Positions 43,153 through 53,233 of a stretch of 64,000 nt of DNA are shown one piece after another; position 1 is the first letter of the stretch; each line of letters begins with the position of its first letter. This DNA comes from an uncultured Verrucomicrobiota bacterium (GTDB lineage: Bacteria > Verrucomicrobiota > Kiritimatiellia > Kiritimatiellales > Pontiellaceae). The DNA is taken from positions 1 through 64,000 of the forward strand of contig CAJYAJ010000001.1 in the NCBI GenBank assembly GCA_913065005.1. Reading direction: 5' to 3'. The notes under the pieces are model-generated. The model had not been told where the DNA came from, searched no databases, and saw only the letters and a list, made by a program, of their open reading frames with translations. The translations under genes and the position numbers were made by a program.

Positions 43153-44064
43153 TTATATTCGGCAAATTGCGCGGAATTGATTAAGGCGTTGATCAATCTG
43201 ATCTCGGTCGAGGCGTTGAAGGCGGTCGAGGCTGAATTCTTCAACACCGAAGGATGCCACTACACTTCCATAAACCATGGCTTGGCGGATGGCTTCTGCA
43301 TCGGTTTTTCCAGATGCGGCAAGAGCGCCCATCAGACCGCCGGCAAAACTATCGCCCGCACCGGTGGGGTCGGCGAAGGTGTCTAAAGGATACGCGTGGA
43401 GTAAAAAGAGATCGTCGCGGCTATACAGCATGGAGCCGTTACCGCCTTTTTTAATGAGGACGTAGTCGGGCCCGAGTTTGATTAAGGCCTTTGCTGCCTG
43501 CATGAGACTGTGCTCGCCGGTGAAGAGTTGGGCTTCGGATTCATTGAGGGTGAGCATGTCGCATTTTCCAATAACTTGGGTGAGCTCTTCTTTTGCGATG
43601 TTAATCCATAGGTCCATGGTGTCGATGAGTACAAATCGGGGAGTATGCACTTGCTCTAAAACATGAAGTTGAAGGGCGGGGTGGATGTTGCCGAGAAAGA
43701 GGTAAGGTGCATCACGGTAGGTTTCGGGTAGATTAGGGGAGAACTCTTCAAAGACATTGAGATCGGTGGATAGGGTGGTGCGGTTATCCATATTGGCTTC
43801 GTAGACGCCTGACCAGCGAAAGGTTTTTCCTTCTTGGGTTTGCAGTCCGTCTAGGTTGATGTTCATTTTTGTCCAGCGATCTCGGAAGGTTTGTGGAAAA
43901 TCAGTTCCAACCACTCCGACCATGCCAGATTGGGTAAAGAAGGAGGCTGCGGCACAAGCATAGCTGACGGAGCCGCCGAGAATTTCTTCGCGTTTTTCGG
44001 TGGGAGTTTCGATGGTATCGATTCCGATGGATCCGACGATGGTTAGGTTGATGGCTTGCGACAT
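43153..44064 (-). CDS. PfkB-family carbohydrate kinase
   Basis: ILGGSVSYACAAASFF, DMLTLNESEAQLFTGE, DPTGAGDSFAGGLMGALA. Confidence 0.92.
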   Translation of the reverse strand: MSQAINLTIVGSIGIDTIETPTEKREEILGGSVSYACAAASFFTQSGMVGVVGTDFPQTFRDRWTKMNINLDGLQTQEGKTFRWSGVYEANMDNRTTLSTDLNVFEEFSPNLPETYRDAPYLFLGNIHPALQLHVLEQVHTPRFVLIDTMDLWINIAKEELTQVIGKCDMLTLNESEAQLFTGEHSLMQAAKALIKLGPDYVLIKKGGNGSMLYSRDDLFLLHAYPLDTFADPTGAGDSFAGGLMGALAASGKTDAEAIRQAMVYGSVVASFGVEEFSLDRLQRLDRDQIDQRLNQFRAICRI

Positions 44065-44079
44065 GAAGTACCTCGTGGG

Positions 44080-45507
44080 TTAGGTTGCAAAGTAAACTAA
44101 TAAATAAACAATGGAGCCGATGCAATAGGTTTGCAAATCGGAAACGGCAAAAACAAGCGGATCGTCATGCAGAAGTCCTTTTTTGACTCGGTCCCAGATC
44201 CGCCAAAACCAGTATAAAATAAGAGGTAAGACGCCCCATAAATAGAGGGGTTGTTCATAGAGTTGCCGCACTTTATCGCTCAATAGATATCCGATTAGAA
44301 TGAGGCTGCTACTTCCGGCTGCGATTAGGCCGGAAGTAAAGAGGGCGGCGCTGTGGGTCGGTTGATAGGGGCGTTCTCGGTGCGATGTGTTGATGGAGTC
44401 GTTGAGGCTCAGTTCTTTTAGTTCCGTGCAGCGTTTAGCGAGCGCTAGGGTGAGGAAAAAGAGAATAGAGAAGGCAAGTAACCAGGCGGATACTGGCGTA
44501 TGGGTTGCGGCACCTCCGGCAATAATTCGTAGGGTATAGAGCCCTGTTAACATCAGGACATCCCAGGCAAAAAGTTTTTTTACCCAAATGGAATAGAGGG
44601 TGGTGAAGAGGAGATATAAAAGAAGGATGCCTGAAAAAACGATCGGTAAGAGAGTACTGATCAACAGGGCTCCGAGTAGCAGAACGGGGATCAGGCGAAC
44701 ACCTTGAATAAGTTGGAGGTCTCCGGCGGCAAACGGGCGATGTTTTTTGCGGGGGTGGGTTTGATCGGCTGAGAGGTCAAGTAGATCGTTAATGATGTAA
44801 ATGGCCGAGGCCACTAAACTGAAGGCAATGAAGGCGAGAAGGGCTTGGGTTAAGGCAAGCGTGTCGTTGAGTCGGTGGGCAAGCAGTAGGGGGGAGAAGA
44901 TGAGTAAATTTTTCACCCAATGGTGAAGTCGGAGCATGTGTGGGAGTATACGACGAAGGGGTTGGCGGTCCTCAATGAGGAGGTCGGCGGGTTGTGCTTT
45001 GCGTGCTTGATGGCTTGGGTTTACGAGAATTTTTTGACGAGCGACTTGCCAGACGGGGAGGTCGGAGAGGCTGTCGCCGGCATAGTCGAAGGTGATGAAT
45101 CGCTCAACAAGGGCGTCGCGTTTGGCGGTGCCGAAGAGGTTGTGGGTTTCGGTGGAGGCAAGTATTTCATCAAAGAGTCCGATATGGGCGGCTACGGATT
45201 CCGCTGTTCGGTAGTTAGCGGCGGTTACAAGGATGATCCGTCGACCGTTCTTTTTTTCTTGGCGAAGATAATCTAGCAGAGCGTGGTTGTAGGGTAAGTG
45301 TTCAGCGTGAAGGGCTATGCGCCGAGCGACTTCATTTTTTGTGAAGGCTCTGCCTTGTTGAATCCAGTGGGGTAATGAGAAGAGGGCGGTTGGGTTTCGC
45401 CGTAATAATAAGAAAAGGGCTTGGTGGAGCGTGTCTAATTTGACGAGGGTTCCATCGAGATCAATGCAGAGGGGTGTGAGATCGGGTTGAGTGGATTGAG
45501 TTTCCAA
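44080..45507 (-). CDS. HAD hydrolase - UbiA prenyltransferase fusion
   Basis: N-term LCIDLDGTLVKLDTL HAD motif; C-term LRLHHWVKNLLIFSPLLL..., INDLLDLSADQTHPRKKHRPFAAG, multi-TM UbiA. Confidence 0.9.
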   Translation of the reverse strand: METQSTQPDLTPLCIDLDGTLVKLDTLHQALFLLLRRNPTALFSLPHWIQQGRAFTKNEVARRIALHAEHLPYNHALLDYLRQEKKNGRRIILVTAANYRTAESVAAHIGLFDEILASTETHNLFGTAKRDALVERFITFDYAGDSLSDLPVWQVARQKILVNPSHQARKAQPADLLIEDRQPLRRILPHMLRLHHWVKNLLIFSPLLLAHRLNDTLALTQALLAFIAFSLVASAIYIINDLLDLSADQTHPRKKHRPFAAGDLQLIQGVRLIPVLLLGALLISTLLPIVFSGILLLYLLFTTLYSIWVKKLFAWDVLMLTGLYTLRIIAGGAATHTPVSAWLLAFSILFFLTLALAKRCTELKELSLNDSINTSHRERPYQPTHSAALFTSGLIAAGSSSLILIGYLLSDKVRQLYEQPLYLWGVLPLILYWFWRIWDRVKKGLLHDDPLVFAVSDLQTYCIGSIVYLLVYFAT

Positions 45508-45516
45508 AAGGGGCTC

Positions 45517-45927
45517 CTAAAACCGGTCCTCTTCAACGTGTTTTATTTCGACATAGCTCTGCTGAAATCCTTTTTCGATTCGTTTTAGGATCGCTTTACG
45601 AATAAGCGTACGCACGGTGGGAATCAAGAGGGCAAAGCCGAGGGTATCGGTGAGTAAGCCGGGTGTAATGAGGAAGGCGCCTGAGATTAGAATCATTATA
45701 CCGTCGATCATTTGGGGGGCGGGGAGGTTGCCGAGGGCGAGTTCTTGGCGGATGTTGAAAAGGGTTTGAATCCCCTGTTGTCGAACGAGGGTGGCTCCTA
45801 CGATCCCGGTTGCAAATACCAAGAGGACGGTGGGGAGAAATCCGACGATGCCGTGGACTTCAAAGAGGAGCACCAATTCAAGAATCGGGAGTCCGATGAA
45901 AATGAGCAATAAGGGGGGAAGGGGCAT
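45517..45927 (-). CDS. fxsA: FxsA family membrane protein
   Basis: LLLIFIGLPILELVLLFEVHGIVGFLPTVLLVFATGIVGATLVRQQG; LLTDTLGFALLIPTVR. Confidence 0.88.
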   Translation of the reverse strand: MPLPPLLLIFIGLPILELVLLFEVHGIVGFLPTVLLVFATGIVGATLVRQQGIQTLFNIRQELALGNLPAPQMIDGIMILISGAFLITPGLLTDTLGFALLIPTVRTLIRKAILKRIEKGFQQSYVEIKHVEEDRF

Positions 45928-45932
45928 CTCTG

Positions 45933-47591
45933 TTATGACTCAGGTTCGTCTTCAAATATTTCGATAGCGGCTTCCGCTACAATGCTCGCTTGCCATGCAG
46001 AAACCCGATTGGCTTTTTTTTGCTGGATGAGCGATGCTTCAATACGGGGCCGTTGAGCGCTCAGTTTGGTGGTATCAGCTTCATCACGGAGCTTGACTGC
46101 GGCGAGTAATACCCCTGATTTGGTTTGAATGGGTGCGGCGAGTTGAGCTGCTTTCAGTTGATAGGTTCGTTCCATCAAGGTTGTTGCCTGTGGATGTTCG
46201 AGAGGTTGTTCACTATTAAAAGGAGCGAGCGTTTCCAATGAAAGAGAGGTGGCGTTGATGGCGGCCGCAAAGGAAGTTCCATCGGCAATCGCTTGCTGAA
46301 CTTGGGTGTAGAGAGAGGTCACGTGTTCGCGGTAGGCATTGGCATCGGCTTGTTGTTGTGCTTGTTCCATTGCGAGTTGTTTAACGGCTTCAAATGCGGG
46401 GATGAATGCGGGGAGTTTTTTCTGGAGCGCGATGACGTAGATGTGATCGCGTCCGACGACAGGGTCGCTATAATATTGGTTGGGTGTGAGGTCGAGATTG
46501 AAGGTTGCTTTGGCAAATGGAGCGGTTGGATCGATCCCCTCCATGGTTTCGTTGGCAGAAAAGGGAGGTATGTTTTTGATTACTTCTTTGCCTGCGGCGT
46601 TGGCTTTGATGGCAAAGTCGGCTCCCTCATCTGATAAAGCGGCGACAAAATTATCAGCGGCACTGAAGGCTTCTTGCCGCGCTAGTTCGGTTCGAACGAT
46701 GGCTTCGAGCGCACCGCGTACTTCAGCGAGGGGTAGGTAGCTGGGTGTAGCCGAGGGGTTTTCTGGATCGGCTTCCACACGATAGCGCTCGAGATTGTTT
46801 GAGTATACTTGTGTAAGCATCTCGTCGGTTACGTTAACGACGGCGGTGTAATCGGCTACGTCAAACTCGACGTAGTGTACGCTCGCTTTTGCAGGTAATT
46901 CGAATGTTGCGCTGTTTGCCTTGTAGAAGGCTTGTGCTTCGGCTTCGCTTACGCGGGGTGCCGATGTGTCTTTAAGAGGAATGAGGGCGGTATCGAGTGT
47001 GATCAAATCGTTGAGTAGGTGGTATGTTTCTAGCACTTCTTCTTCGGTAACGAGTATACCTTCTCCAGCGACTTGGGCGGCTTGTTCGAGAATGATGTTC
47101 TCTTCGTAGGCATCCTCAAATGCTTTTGCATCCATACCGAGGCCTGCTAGGAAATTATCGACAAACGCGTTGTATGCGTTGGTGTCGAATTGTCCGGTTT
47201 GTTGATTTTGGAAAAGTGGGAGGTTTTTGATCGTGGTTACAATTTGCTCTGGGGAGGCACTATAACCTTGTTCGCGCGCTTTCTTGAGGACCGCTAATCG
47301 ATTCCATGCGGCTTCTGTTAAGGCTTGATCGGTTTCTTCATCAACTTGTAAGGCCTCGCCGGTCATGATGCTGTAAATCAAATAGACATTTCGATAGGAG
47401 GTTAAAAACTCTTGGCGGGTGATTTCGTCGCCGAAGACGATGCCGATGGGATCATTGGCGCTTCGTTGGGGGCTAGCGTCGGGGGTTGCCATATCCATGG
47501 CAACAAAGGCAAAAACAACGAGACCAATAAAAAGGCCCCAGACAATTTTGGATTGGATTAATTTATTAAAATTCGTGATTAACATAGCCAT
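45933..47591 (-). CDS. SurA/PpiD-like periplasmic folding chaperone, membrane anchored
   Basis: N-terminal TM NKLIQSKIVWGLFIGLVVFAFVAMD, SurA_N-like EALQVDEETDQALTEAAWNRLAVLKKAREQGY. Confidence 0.8.
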   Translation of the reverse strand: MAMLITNFNKLIQSKIVWGLFIGLVVFAFVAMDMATPDASPQRSANDPIGIVFGDEITRQEFLTSYRNVYLIYSIMTGEALQVDEETDQALTEAAWNRLAVLKKAREQGYSASPEQIVTTIKNLPLFQNQQTGQFDTNAYNAFVDNFLAGLGMDAKAFEDAYEENIILEQAAQVAGEGILVTEEEVLETYHLLNDLITLDTALIPLKDTSAPRVSEAEAQAFYKANSATFELPAKASVHYVEFDVADYTAVVNVTDEMLTQVYSNNLERYRVEADPENPSATPSYLPLAEVRGALEAIVRTELARQEAFSAADNFVAALSDEGADFAIKANAAGKEVIKNIPPFSANETMEGIDPTAPFAKATFNLDLTPNQYYSDPVVGRDHIYVIALQKKLPAFIPAFEAVKQLAMEQAQQQADANAYREHVTSLYTQVQQAIADGTSFAAAINATSLSLETLAPFNSEQPLEHPQATTLMERTYQLKAAQLAAPIQTKSGVLLAAVKLRDEADTTKLSAQRPRIEASLIQQKKANRVSAWQASIVAEAAIEIFEDEPES

Positions 47592-47682
47592 TCGATAATT
47601 CTCCGTAAAAAAATGAGATTTGAATCTAACGCCTCCTTTCCAGAGGGTCAACTCGTGATGGCGATGATTTATGGGAGGGCGG

Positions 47683-48237
47683 TTAGCTTAAGTTGGTGTT
47701 TTTGTATTCGGGATCGTAGGCGCGTGGAGGGCTGAAAACGATATTTGCAATGATCGCATTTTTGAAGGTCTTTCGATTTTGCAGGGGGAAGTCGAGTGCA
47801 CCTTTTTGCGTACTAGAGAGAAGCGGAATGGAAGGCAACTTCATAGCATCAAGTGAAAGCAAGGTGTTGGGCATTGATTTCATCGCCGTGCCAATGGCTT
47901 TTTTATGCATAATTGCGAGATCGGCTGCTGATGCTTTTTTAAACGGAAGCGGAACAATAGGAGTCGGGGTGGGTTCGTAGGGTGGCACTTCTTGTGCAAC
48001 CTGAACCGGCTCTTGTGCTTCAGAAAAATCTTCTTCCTTTTCTTCTGCCCTCCCAAATTGTTCGGCGATATCTTCGAAGAAATCTTCGAGTATCGTTGGG
48101 GTTTGTTGGGGGGGTGGAGTTGCTTTGCGGGGAGCAGGGCGAGGTGCCGATTTGGCACCGCCGCGCTCTATGGCGGTCTTGATCAGATTGATCAAGGCCA
48201 CTGCCACAAAGATCAGAAAAGGAATGAGATCATCCAT
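47683..48237 (-). CDS. Hypothetical membrane-anchored protein downstream of floA
   Basis: N-terminal TM LIPFLIFVAVALINLIKTAIERG, then a Pro/charged linker. Confidence 0.55.
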   Translation of the reverse strand: MDDLIPFLIFVAVALINLIKTAIERGGAKSAPRPAPRKATPPPQQTPTILEDFFEDIAEQFGRAEEKEEDFSEAQEPVQVAQEVPPYEPTPTPIVPLPFKKASAADLAIMHKKAIGTAMKSMPNTLLSLDAMKLPSIPLLSSTQKGALDFPLQNRKTFKNAIIANIVFSPPRAYDPEYKNTNLS

Positions 48238-48242
48238 CGAGA

Positions 48243-49253
48243 TTACTCTTCTGCTTGCTCATCATCTCCGCTTGCGAGTGATTCGCGCATGGAGGTGTCT
48301 GCCATGATGTTTTGCATGCGATAGAAGTCCATGACGCCTAGGTTGCCTTGACGAAATGCTTCGGCAAGTGCGAGTGGAACTTCGGCTTGTGCTTCGATCA
48401 CTTTCGCCTGCATCTCTTGAACGCGCGCGCGCATTTCTTGCTCGGCGGCAATCGCCATTGCTTTGCGTCCTTCGGCTTCCGCTTGGCGCATGATCTTATC
48501 GGCATCGGCTCGGTCGGTTTCAAGTTTAGCGCCTACGTTTGAAATTTGCCCCACTCCGGCCACGGAAATATCGGCAATATCGATGGAGACAATTTCAAAG
48601 GCGGTTTGCGCATCCAGGCCACTTCCAAGCACTTTACGGCTTATGGCGTCTGGATTTTCTAATACGTTTTTATAGGAGTCCATGGAGCCAATTGCACTGA
48701 CGATCCCTTGTCCGACACGAGCGATAATGGTGTCTTCAGTTGCACCGCCGACCAGACGATCGAGGTTGGTTCGAACGGTTACCCGCGCTTTGACGAGCAG
48801 GCGAATACCGTCTTTTGCCACCGCATCTAGCATGCCGCCTGCGGTTTTATTTGGATCGGGGCAGTCAATAACTTTGGGGTTTACGCTGGTTTGAACGGCA
48901 TCCACGATATTTCGTCCGGCGAGATCGATGGCCGCGGCTTGCTGAAAGGAGATTGTAATATTGGCCTTTTCCGCTGCGATTAAAGCGCGCACCACATTCA
49001 TGATGCTACCACCGGCTAAGAAATGGGCTTCAAGCATGCCTGTTGTCATTTTTAAACCGGCTTTAATGGCGGAGATGTAGGTGAGAACGACTTGTGTGGG
49101 TGGAACTCGGCGTAACTTCATGCCGATGAGATCGCGAATTCGTACGGGGGCTTCGGCAAATAGGGCGCGTACCCATAAGTTGAGGGTTGATATGACGAGT
49201 CCAAGCAATACGAGGACGATGATGGCTATTGGAATTGCAACTATATAGAACAT
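48243..49253 (-). CDS. floA: Flotillin-like protein FloA
   Basis: [106 protein letters not shown]. Confidence 0.95.
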   Translation of the reverse strand: MFYIVAIPIAIIVLVLLGLVISTLNLWVRALFAEAPVRIRDLIGMKLRRVPPTQVVLTYISAIKAGLKMTTGMLEAHFLAGGSIMNVVRALIAAEKANITISFQQAAAIDLAGRNIVDAVQTSVNPKVIDCPDPNKTAGGMLDAVAKDGIRLLVKARVTVRTNLDRLVGGATEDTIIARVGQGIVSAIGSMDSYKNVLENPDAISRKVLGSGLDAQTAFEIVSIDIADISVAGVGQISNVGAKLETDRADADKIMRQAEAEGRKAMAIAAEQEMRARVQEMQAKVIEAQAEVPLALAEAFRQGNLGVMDFYRMQNIMADTSMRESLASGDDEQAEE

Positions 49254-49597
49254 GGTGACTGTCTCCGTTGTTTATTCTTTATTTTATGACTGCAGTGTCA
49301 CAAGAGAAATTCATTTTTATGGAAGCTTCCTTTCATTGCATTTGAAAGAATATGATTAATGTACAAATTATCATCGATTAAAAAATACCAACGAAAATAT
49401 ACGTTACCTTTAGTTTCTATTAAACCGATCAGTCTGATGCGTAGCAAGCTGATAAAGTGGTTGGATTATTTTCATCCGAAAATATTAATTCATGTTTAAG
49501 AATACATGGCGTATTTATGGATCCTTTTGAGCGGATCGGGTCGTGGGTATGAGGGAGTCTTTTTTTTGGGGTGGGGTAAATAGGGCTTTAGACATAA

Positions 49598-49628
49598 AAA
49601 AAGATCCCGTGAAAACGGGATCTTTCTA
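49598..49628 (-). terminator. Rho-independent terminator of the 1145-aa ORF
   Basis: AAAGATCCCGT-GAAA-ACGGGATCTTT, flanked by A and T runs so potentially bidirectional. Confidence 0.82.
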
Positions 49629-49648
49629 TTTTCTAAGGGTACTAAGCT

Positions 49649-52600
49649 TTAGTTAGTCACCTTTAGTTCGAAGAATTGAACGGCGTGAGAGTCGAGGGAG
49701 TAACGGTTTGTGACCGCTTGGAATCCGTTGATGTGCGCGCCGGTGAGTACTTGATCGGGTGTATTGGTTGCCCAATTTCCGAAGACGAGATTAGGTCTTG
49801 TTGTAACCGTGTAGGTTAATCCGCGATCAGTAGCATCACTTCTTTTGTTGAAGATGTACTCGAAGTAGTTTGTGCCTCCCTCAAGTGCATGACTATGGCG
49901 TTGCAGAATCGAACCGTCAGTGCTGACGGTAGGATTTCCTCCTAGTGCATATTCGAGCAGATTGTTAAAGCCATCATTATCTGGATCTGCAAGTGCACTT
50001 TTATCTTCTGCAGTATGGGTGCTTCCGGCAAAGTTTTCACTAACCCATGTTCCGTAGGTCGCTGGTCCGATGCCGTTGATAAAGAAGAGGATATCCCATT
50101 CCACATCACTGGTCGGCCAGGTTGCGGTAGATCCCTCGAAGGGGTAGGTGGTTCTATCCTCGGTGCCGACTGATCTAAGACGGAGGTGATTACCGTCTGC
50201 AAAGCTATCGGAGTCGACCTTCAAGTAGATGGCGGCTTTTTCTGTTGTGATGAGCTCAATGAACCAACCATAGCGTGTGTCAGCTTCCATCTCAATATCT
50301 GGAAAATCGAGTTTGAAGATGTCATTATCGAGTATGTCTGCACCATTGAATGAGTCGGTTCCGACATAGACCAATTCGCGAGCGGCATCGGGGAAGGTGG
50401 ACCCCCGATCCGTAAGCGTGAGTGCTGTTGTATTGGTTGTAATTTTCCACAACTCAAGTTTGAGCAGGCCTGATCCGCTTGGCACTTCGTTGGAAGAGTT
50501 GTTATGAGCTACGATCAAGAGATCGGTCATCGTGAACTCTCCCACGCTCGTGGTGTCGAAATACATGCCATATCCACTGTAGTTGGAAGCGTTATCTCTG
50601 TTTCCGATATAGGTTGGACTGACGAAATCGTGTCTATTTTTATCAGCTCCGCCGGTGAATCTATTTCCGGAGGTCCCAACATCAGATCCGATAAGAATGC
50701 TTTGTGATCCTTCAAAGGCAACGGAATCTGTCACGGTACTGCTGATTTTTGTGAAGGAGAGGTTTCCGTCTGGAACAACCGTGAAATTAACCTCGTTGGT
50801 CACATTTTCGATCCCGTCATTGGAGGCAATCAATTGAACGGTCAGTGTATTGGTTCCGGATAAGCCGCTGATACTCGTCATATCAACATAGACGGATTTA
50901 TCAGAAAGTTCTGAGAGATCAATCATGTCGAATACTTCTAGGCTATCATTGATAGTGATAGCTGGGCTGATTGGATCGTTAATGATCTGTGAGAAGAATC
51001 CAGAGACGGTGAAGTCATTTGAGGCGGTTGTGATTTCGGTTGCTGGTATATTTTTGGTGGTAAAGATTTTATTTACCATGGAAGCAGATCGATTATCAAA
51101 TGCCGTGAATTCGAGTTTGTTGTCGCTGCTATCGAGGATCGCCATATGAACGGTTCCGGTGGTTAGCAGTGCGCCTACCTGGGCATCGACGCGTAGCCGG
51201 TCAGTGGGTGTGATCATTGAGCGGGCCGTTGTGAGCGATGATATGGTGGGGGGTGCTAGCTCAAATTGAGCAGGCGAGATCTTCATGGAGACACCCAACA
51301 CATTGAATTTGGTCATTCCGGTTGCTTCAGTGGTCGCATTACTTGGGTTGTTCGCGGTACTGGCAAAGATGGAAACGAGGTCTGCGGTTGTGCCTCCGCT
51401 GCTTGAGATTTCCATAGCGGTTACATTCGCACCGAAGGAATCTGGCGCGCCCCATGTTCCACCCGCTGCTCTGCGAGATGCATCAAGGGCAGAGCCGGAG
51501 CTGTTGAGGTTTGTATAGTTTACATCGAAGGTCTTCGAGGTATCGATTTGGCTAATCAGTGTAGCTGTTTCATGCTCTTTTCCGGTACCTCCAAGTCCAC
51601 GGACGTCGACTTGCGTGAGTTCGAATGCAACGGAGGAGGGTAAGGTGGTGGCGTCGATTCCGAAGATTATGTTTTCACGGTTTTTGGCCGGATCGTTATG
51701 AAGCCCCATTCCTGCACTCACAGTACTGTCTTTTGTGCCTGAAGATACAGAGTAGATTTGGATGGGAGGCGTTGTTGCGGAGCTGGTTCCGCGTCCCGTT
51801 ACGAGTGAGGCATTACGTTCTGCCTGATAGTAAATCTTGAAGGAGTTATTCAGCATGGAGGCGGGTACGGTGTCACCGCTTGCACTCACGAGTAAATTTG
51901 AATTATTGGAGCTGAAAATGCCATTTTCATCGATCGTAATAGTGGCTTCGATTTTCGAGGTATTTGGAACAACTTTTCCGTTAAGTCCGGTATAGCCAGT
52001 ATAAACAACCAGGTCTGTTTCAAAGTATCCTGTTGGCGCTTGATAGGCCCAAATAGCCGATGATTTACCTCCATCTGCATTGGTTTTAGCACCAATTTTA
52101 ATAACTATATCAGAGGTGTTTGTGAACGAAAGAGCTCCTTCTGTATAGAGGGATGAATATGCAGAATCATCAGGGCTTCCGGAAATGGCTGTGAGTTGTC
52201 CATTTGTTACAAACCCTGAGAGCTTGCCAATGTTCCAATTGGTTAAAACAATAATCCCCTCGCCTCCAATACTTAAAGAGGGATCCCCAGATCCTAAGCT
52301 GATATTGGGCACGCTTAGTGAGCCTCCAAGCACATTTACAGCACCTGTTGAATTCACGAGATTAGCCAATTTAATCTCTGCATCAAAAATAGCCTGACCG
52401 CCAGTAATGTTTAATATACCTGCACCGGTATCACCAATCATAGAGGTACCGGTTCCAATTTTTCTGAGCAATCCGCTATTCAGATTGATAATTCCGGTAG
52501 CATTTGTTGCCGCAGGTTCCGTACCCCCTGAACCGAGTTTAACGGTTTTATTTGTAACCGTTAAGCTTCCGCCGTTGATGTTGATCACACCCGTTGCGCC

Positions 52601-53086
52601 ATTTGTATTATTTTGAGAAGAACCTGCCACCAAGCCTACAGTAAACCATTGATCAACGGTTACTGAGCCGCCGCTGTTTATGTTAAAAATTGCGGATGCA
52701 TCGCGGGCATGTGAGTTCCATGAGCGACCTACGTAGAAGTCGGTGACTTTTAGTGTGCCATTACTGTTTACGTTTAACGTGGGGGCGGTATGACCCGCTA
52801 CTTGAATTTGTCCAGATAGATATCTTTGGATGACCCAAGTGCTATCTAAATTAATTATATTCTTATCGCCAGCTGCTGATGTACCCAATGAGTTCTGATT
52901 CGCAATGTCAGCGGCTCCAGGTATGGAGTCGTTAGGATTGGTGCCGCCTTGTATTTTCCAGTTAATTGGGTTGGTTGCATTCACATTATTAGCTACATCC
53001 TCTGCGTCCCAATAATACGATATGGAAAACGCAATGGAATGAACGAAAAGTGCCGCTATTGTTATCTGTAATATTCTTTTATTCAT
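49649..53086 (-). CDS. Large secreted beta-strand-rich protein (autotransporter-passenger-like repeats)
   Basis: Signal peptide; repeated 'G.ininsGsl.v' units (INSGGSVTVDQWFTVG, ININGGSLTVTNKTVKLGSGG, INLNSGLL); C-terminal DPDNDGFNNLLEYALGGNP. Confidence 0.7.
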   Translation of the reverse strand: MNKRILQITIAALFVHSIAFSISYYWDAEDVANNVNATNPINWKIQGGTNPNDSIPGAADIANQNSLGTSAAGDKNIINLDSTWVIQRYLSGQIQVAGHTAPTLNVNSNGTLKVTDFYVGRSWNSHARDASAIFNINSGGSVTVDQWFTVGLVAGSSQNNTNGATGVININGGSLTVTNKTVKLGSGGTEPAATNATGIINLNSGLLRKIGTGTSMIGDTGAGILNITGGQAIFDAEIKLANLVNSTGAVNVLGGSLSVPNISLGSGDPSLSIGGEGIIVLTNWNIGKLSGFVTNGQLTAISGSPDDSAYSSLYTEGALSFTNTSDIVIKIGAKTNADGGKSSAIWAYQAPTGYFETDLVVYTGYTGLNGKVVPNTSKIEATITIDENGIFSSNNSNLLVSASGDTVPASMLNNSFKIYYQAERNASLVTGRGTSSATTPPIQIYSVSSGTKDSTVSAGMGLHNDPAKNRENIIFGIDATTLPSSVAFELTQVDVRGLGGTGKEHETATLISQIDTSKTFDVNYTNLNSSGSALDASRRAAGGTWGAPDSFGANVTAMEISSSGGTTADLVSIFASTANNPSNATTEATGMTKFNVLGVSMKISPAQFELAPPTISSLTTARSMITPTDRLRVDAQVGALLTTGTVHMAILDSSDNKLEFTAFDNRSASMVNKIFTTKNIPATEITTASNDFTVSGFFSQIINDPISPAITINDSLEVFDMIDLSELSDKSVYVDMTSISGLSGTNTLTVQLIASNDGIENVTNEVNFTVVPDGNLSFTKISSTVTDSVAFEGSQSILIGSDVGTSGNRFTGGADKNRHDFVSPTYIGNRDNASNYSGYGMYFDTTSVGEFTMTDLLIVAHNNSSNEVPSGSGLLKLELWKITTNTTALTLTDRGSTFPDAARELVYVGTDSFNGADILDNDIFKLDFPDIEMEADTRYGWFIELITTEKAAIYLKVDSDSFADGNHLRLRSVGTEDRTTYPFEGSTATWPTSDVEWDILFFINGIGPATYGTWVSENFAGSTHTAEDKSALADPDNDGFNNLLEYALGGNPTVSTDGSILQRHSHALEGGTNYFEYIFNKRSDATDRGLTYTVTTRPNLVFGNWATNTPDQVLTGAHINGFQAVTNRYSLDSHAVQFFELKVTN

Positions 53087-53159
53087 GAGAGTCTCTCCCT
53101 TATTTGTTAATCTTTATCTATTTGGACAATATAAGAGACGATCTGGAATTTTGATTTTA

Positions 53160-53183
53160 CTAAAAAAAATACATTTTTTTTAG
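53160..53183. other. Perfect AT-rich inverted repeat
   Basis: CTAAAAAAAA-TACA-TTTTTTTTAG. Confidence 0.6.
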
Positions 53184-53192
53184 CTTAAAAAT

Positions 53193-53231
53193 CCACGTTG
53201 ATTATTTTTCTAAAAAAATTGGTTAACGTGG
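53193..53231 (-). terminator. Putative terminator immediately after the 955-aa ORF
   Basis: CCACGTT...AACGTGG stem with nested A/T pairing; T-rich tail on the minus strand. Confidence 0.5.
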
Positions 53232-53233
53232 CT

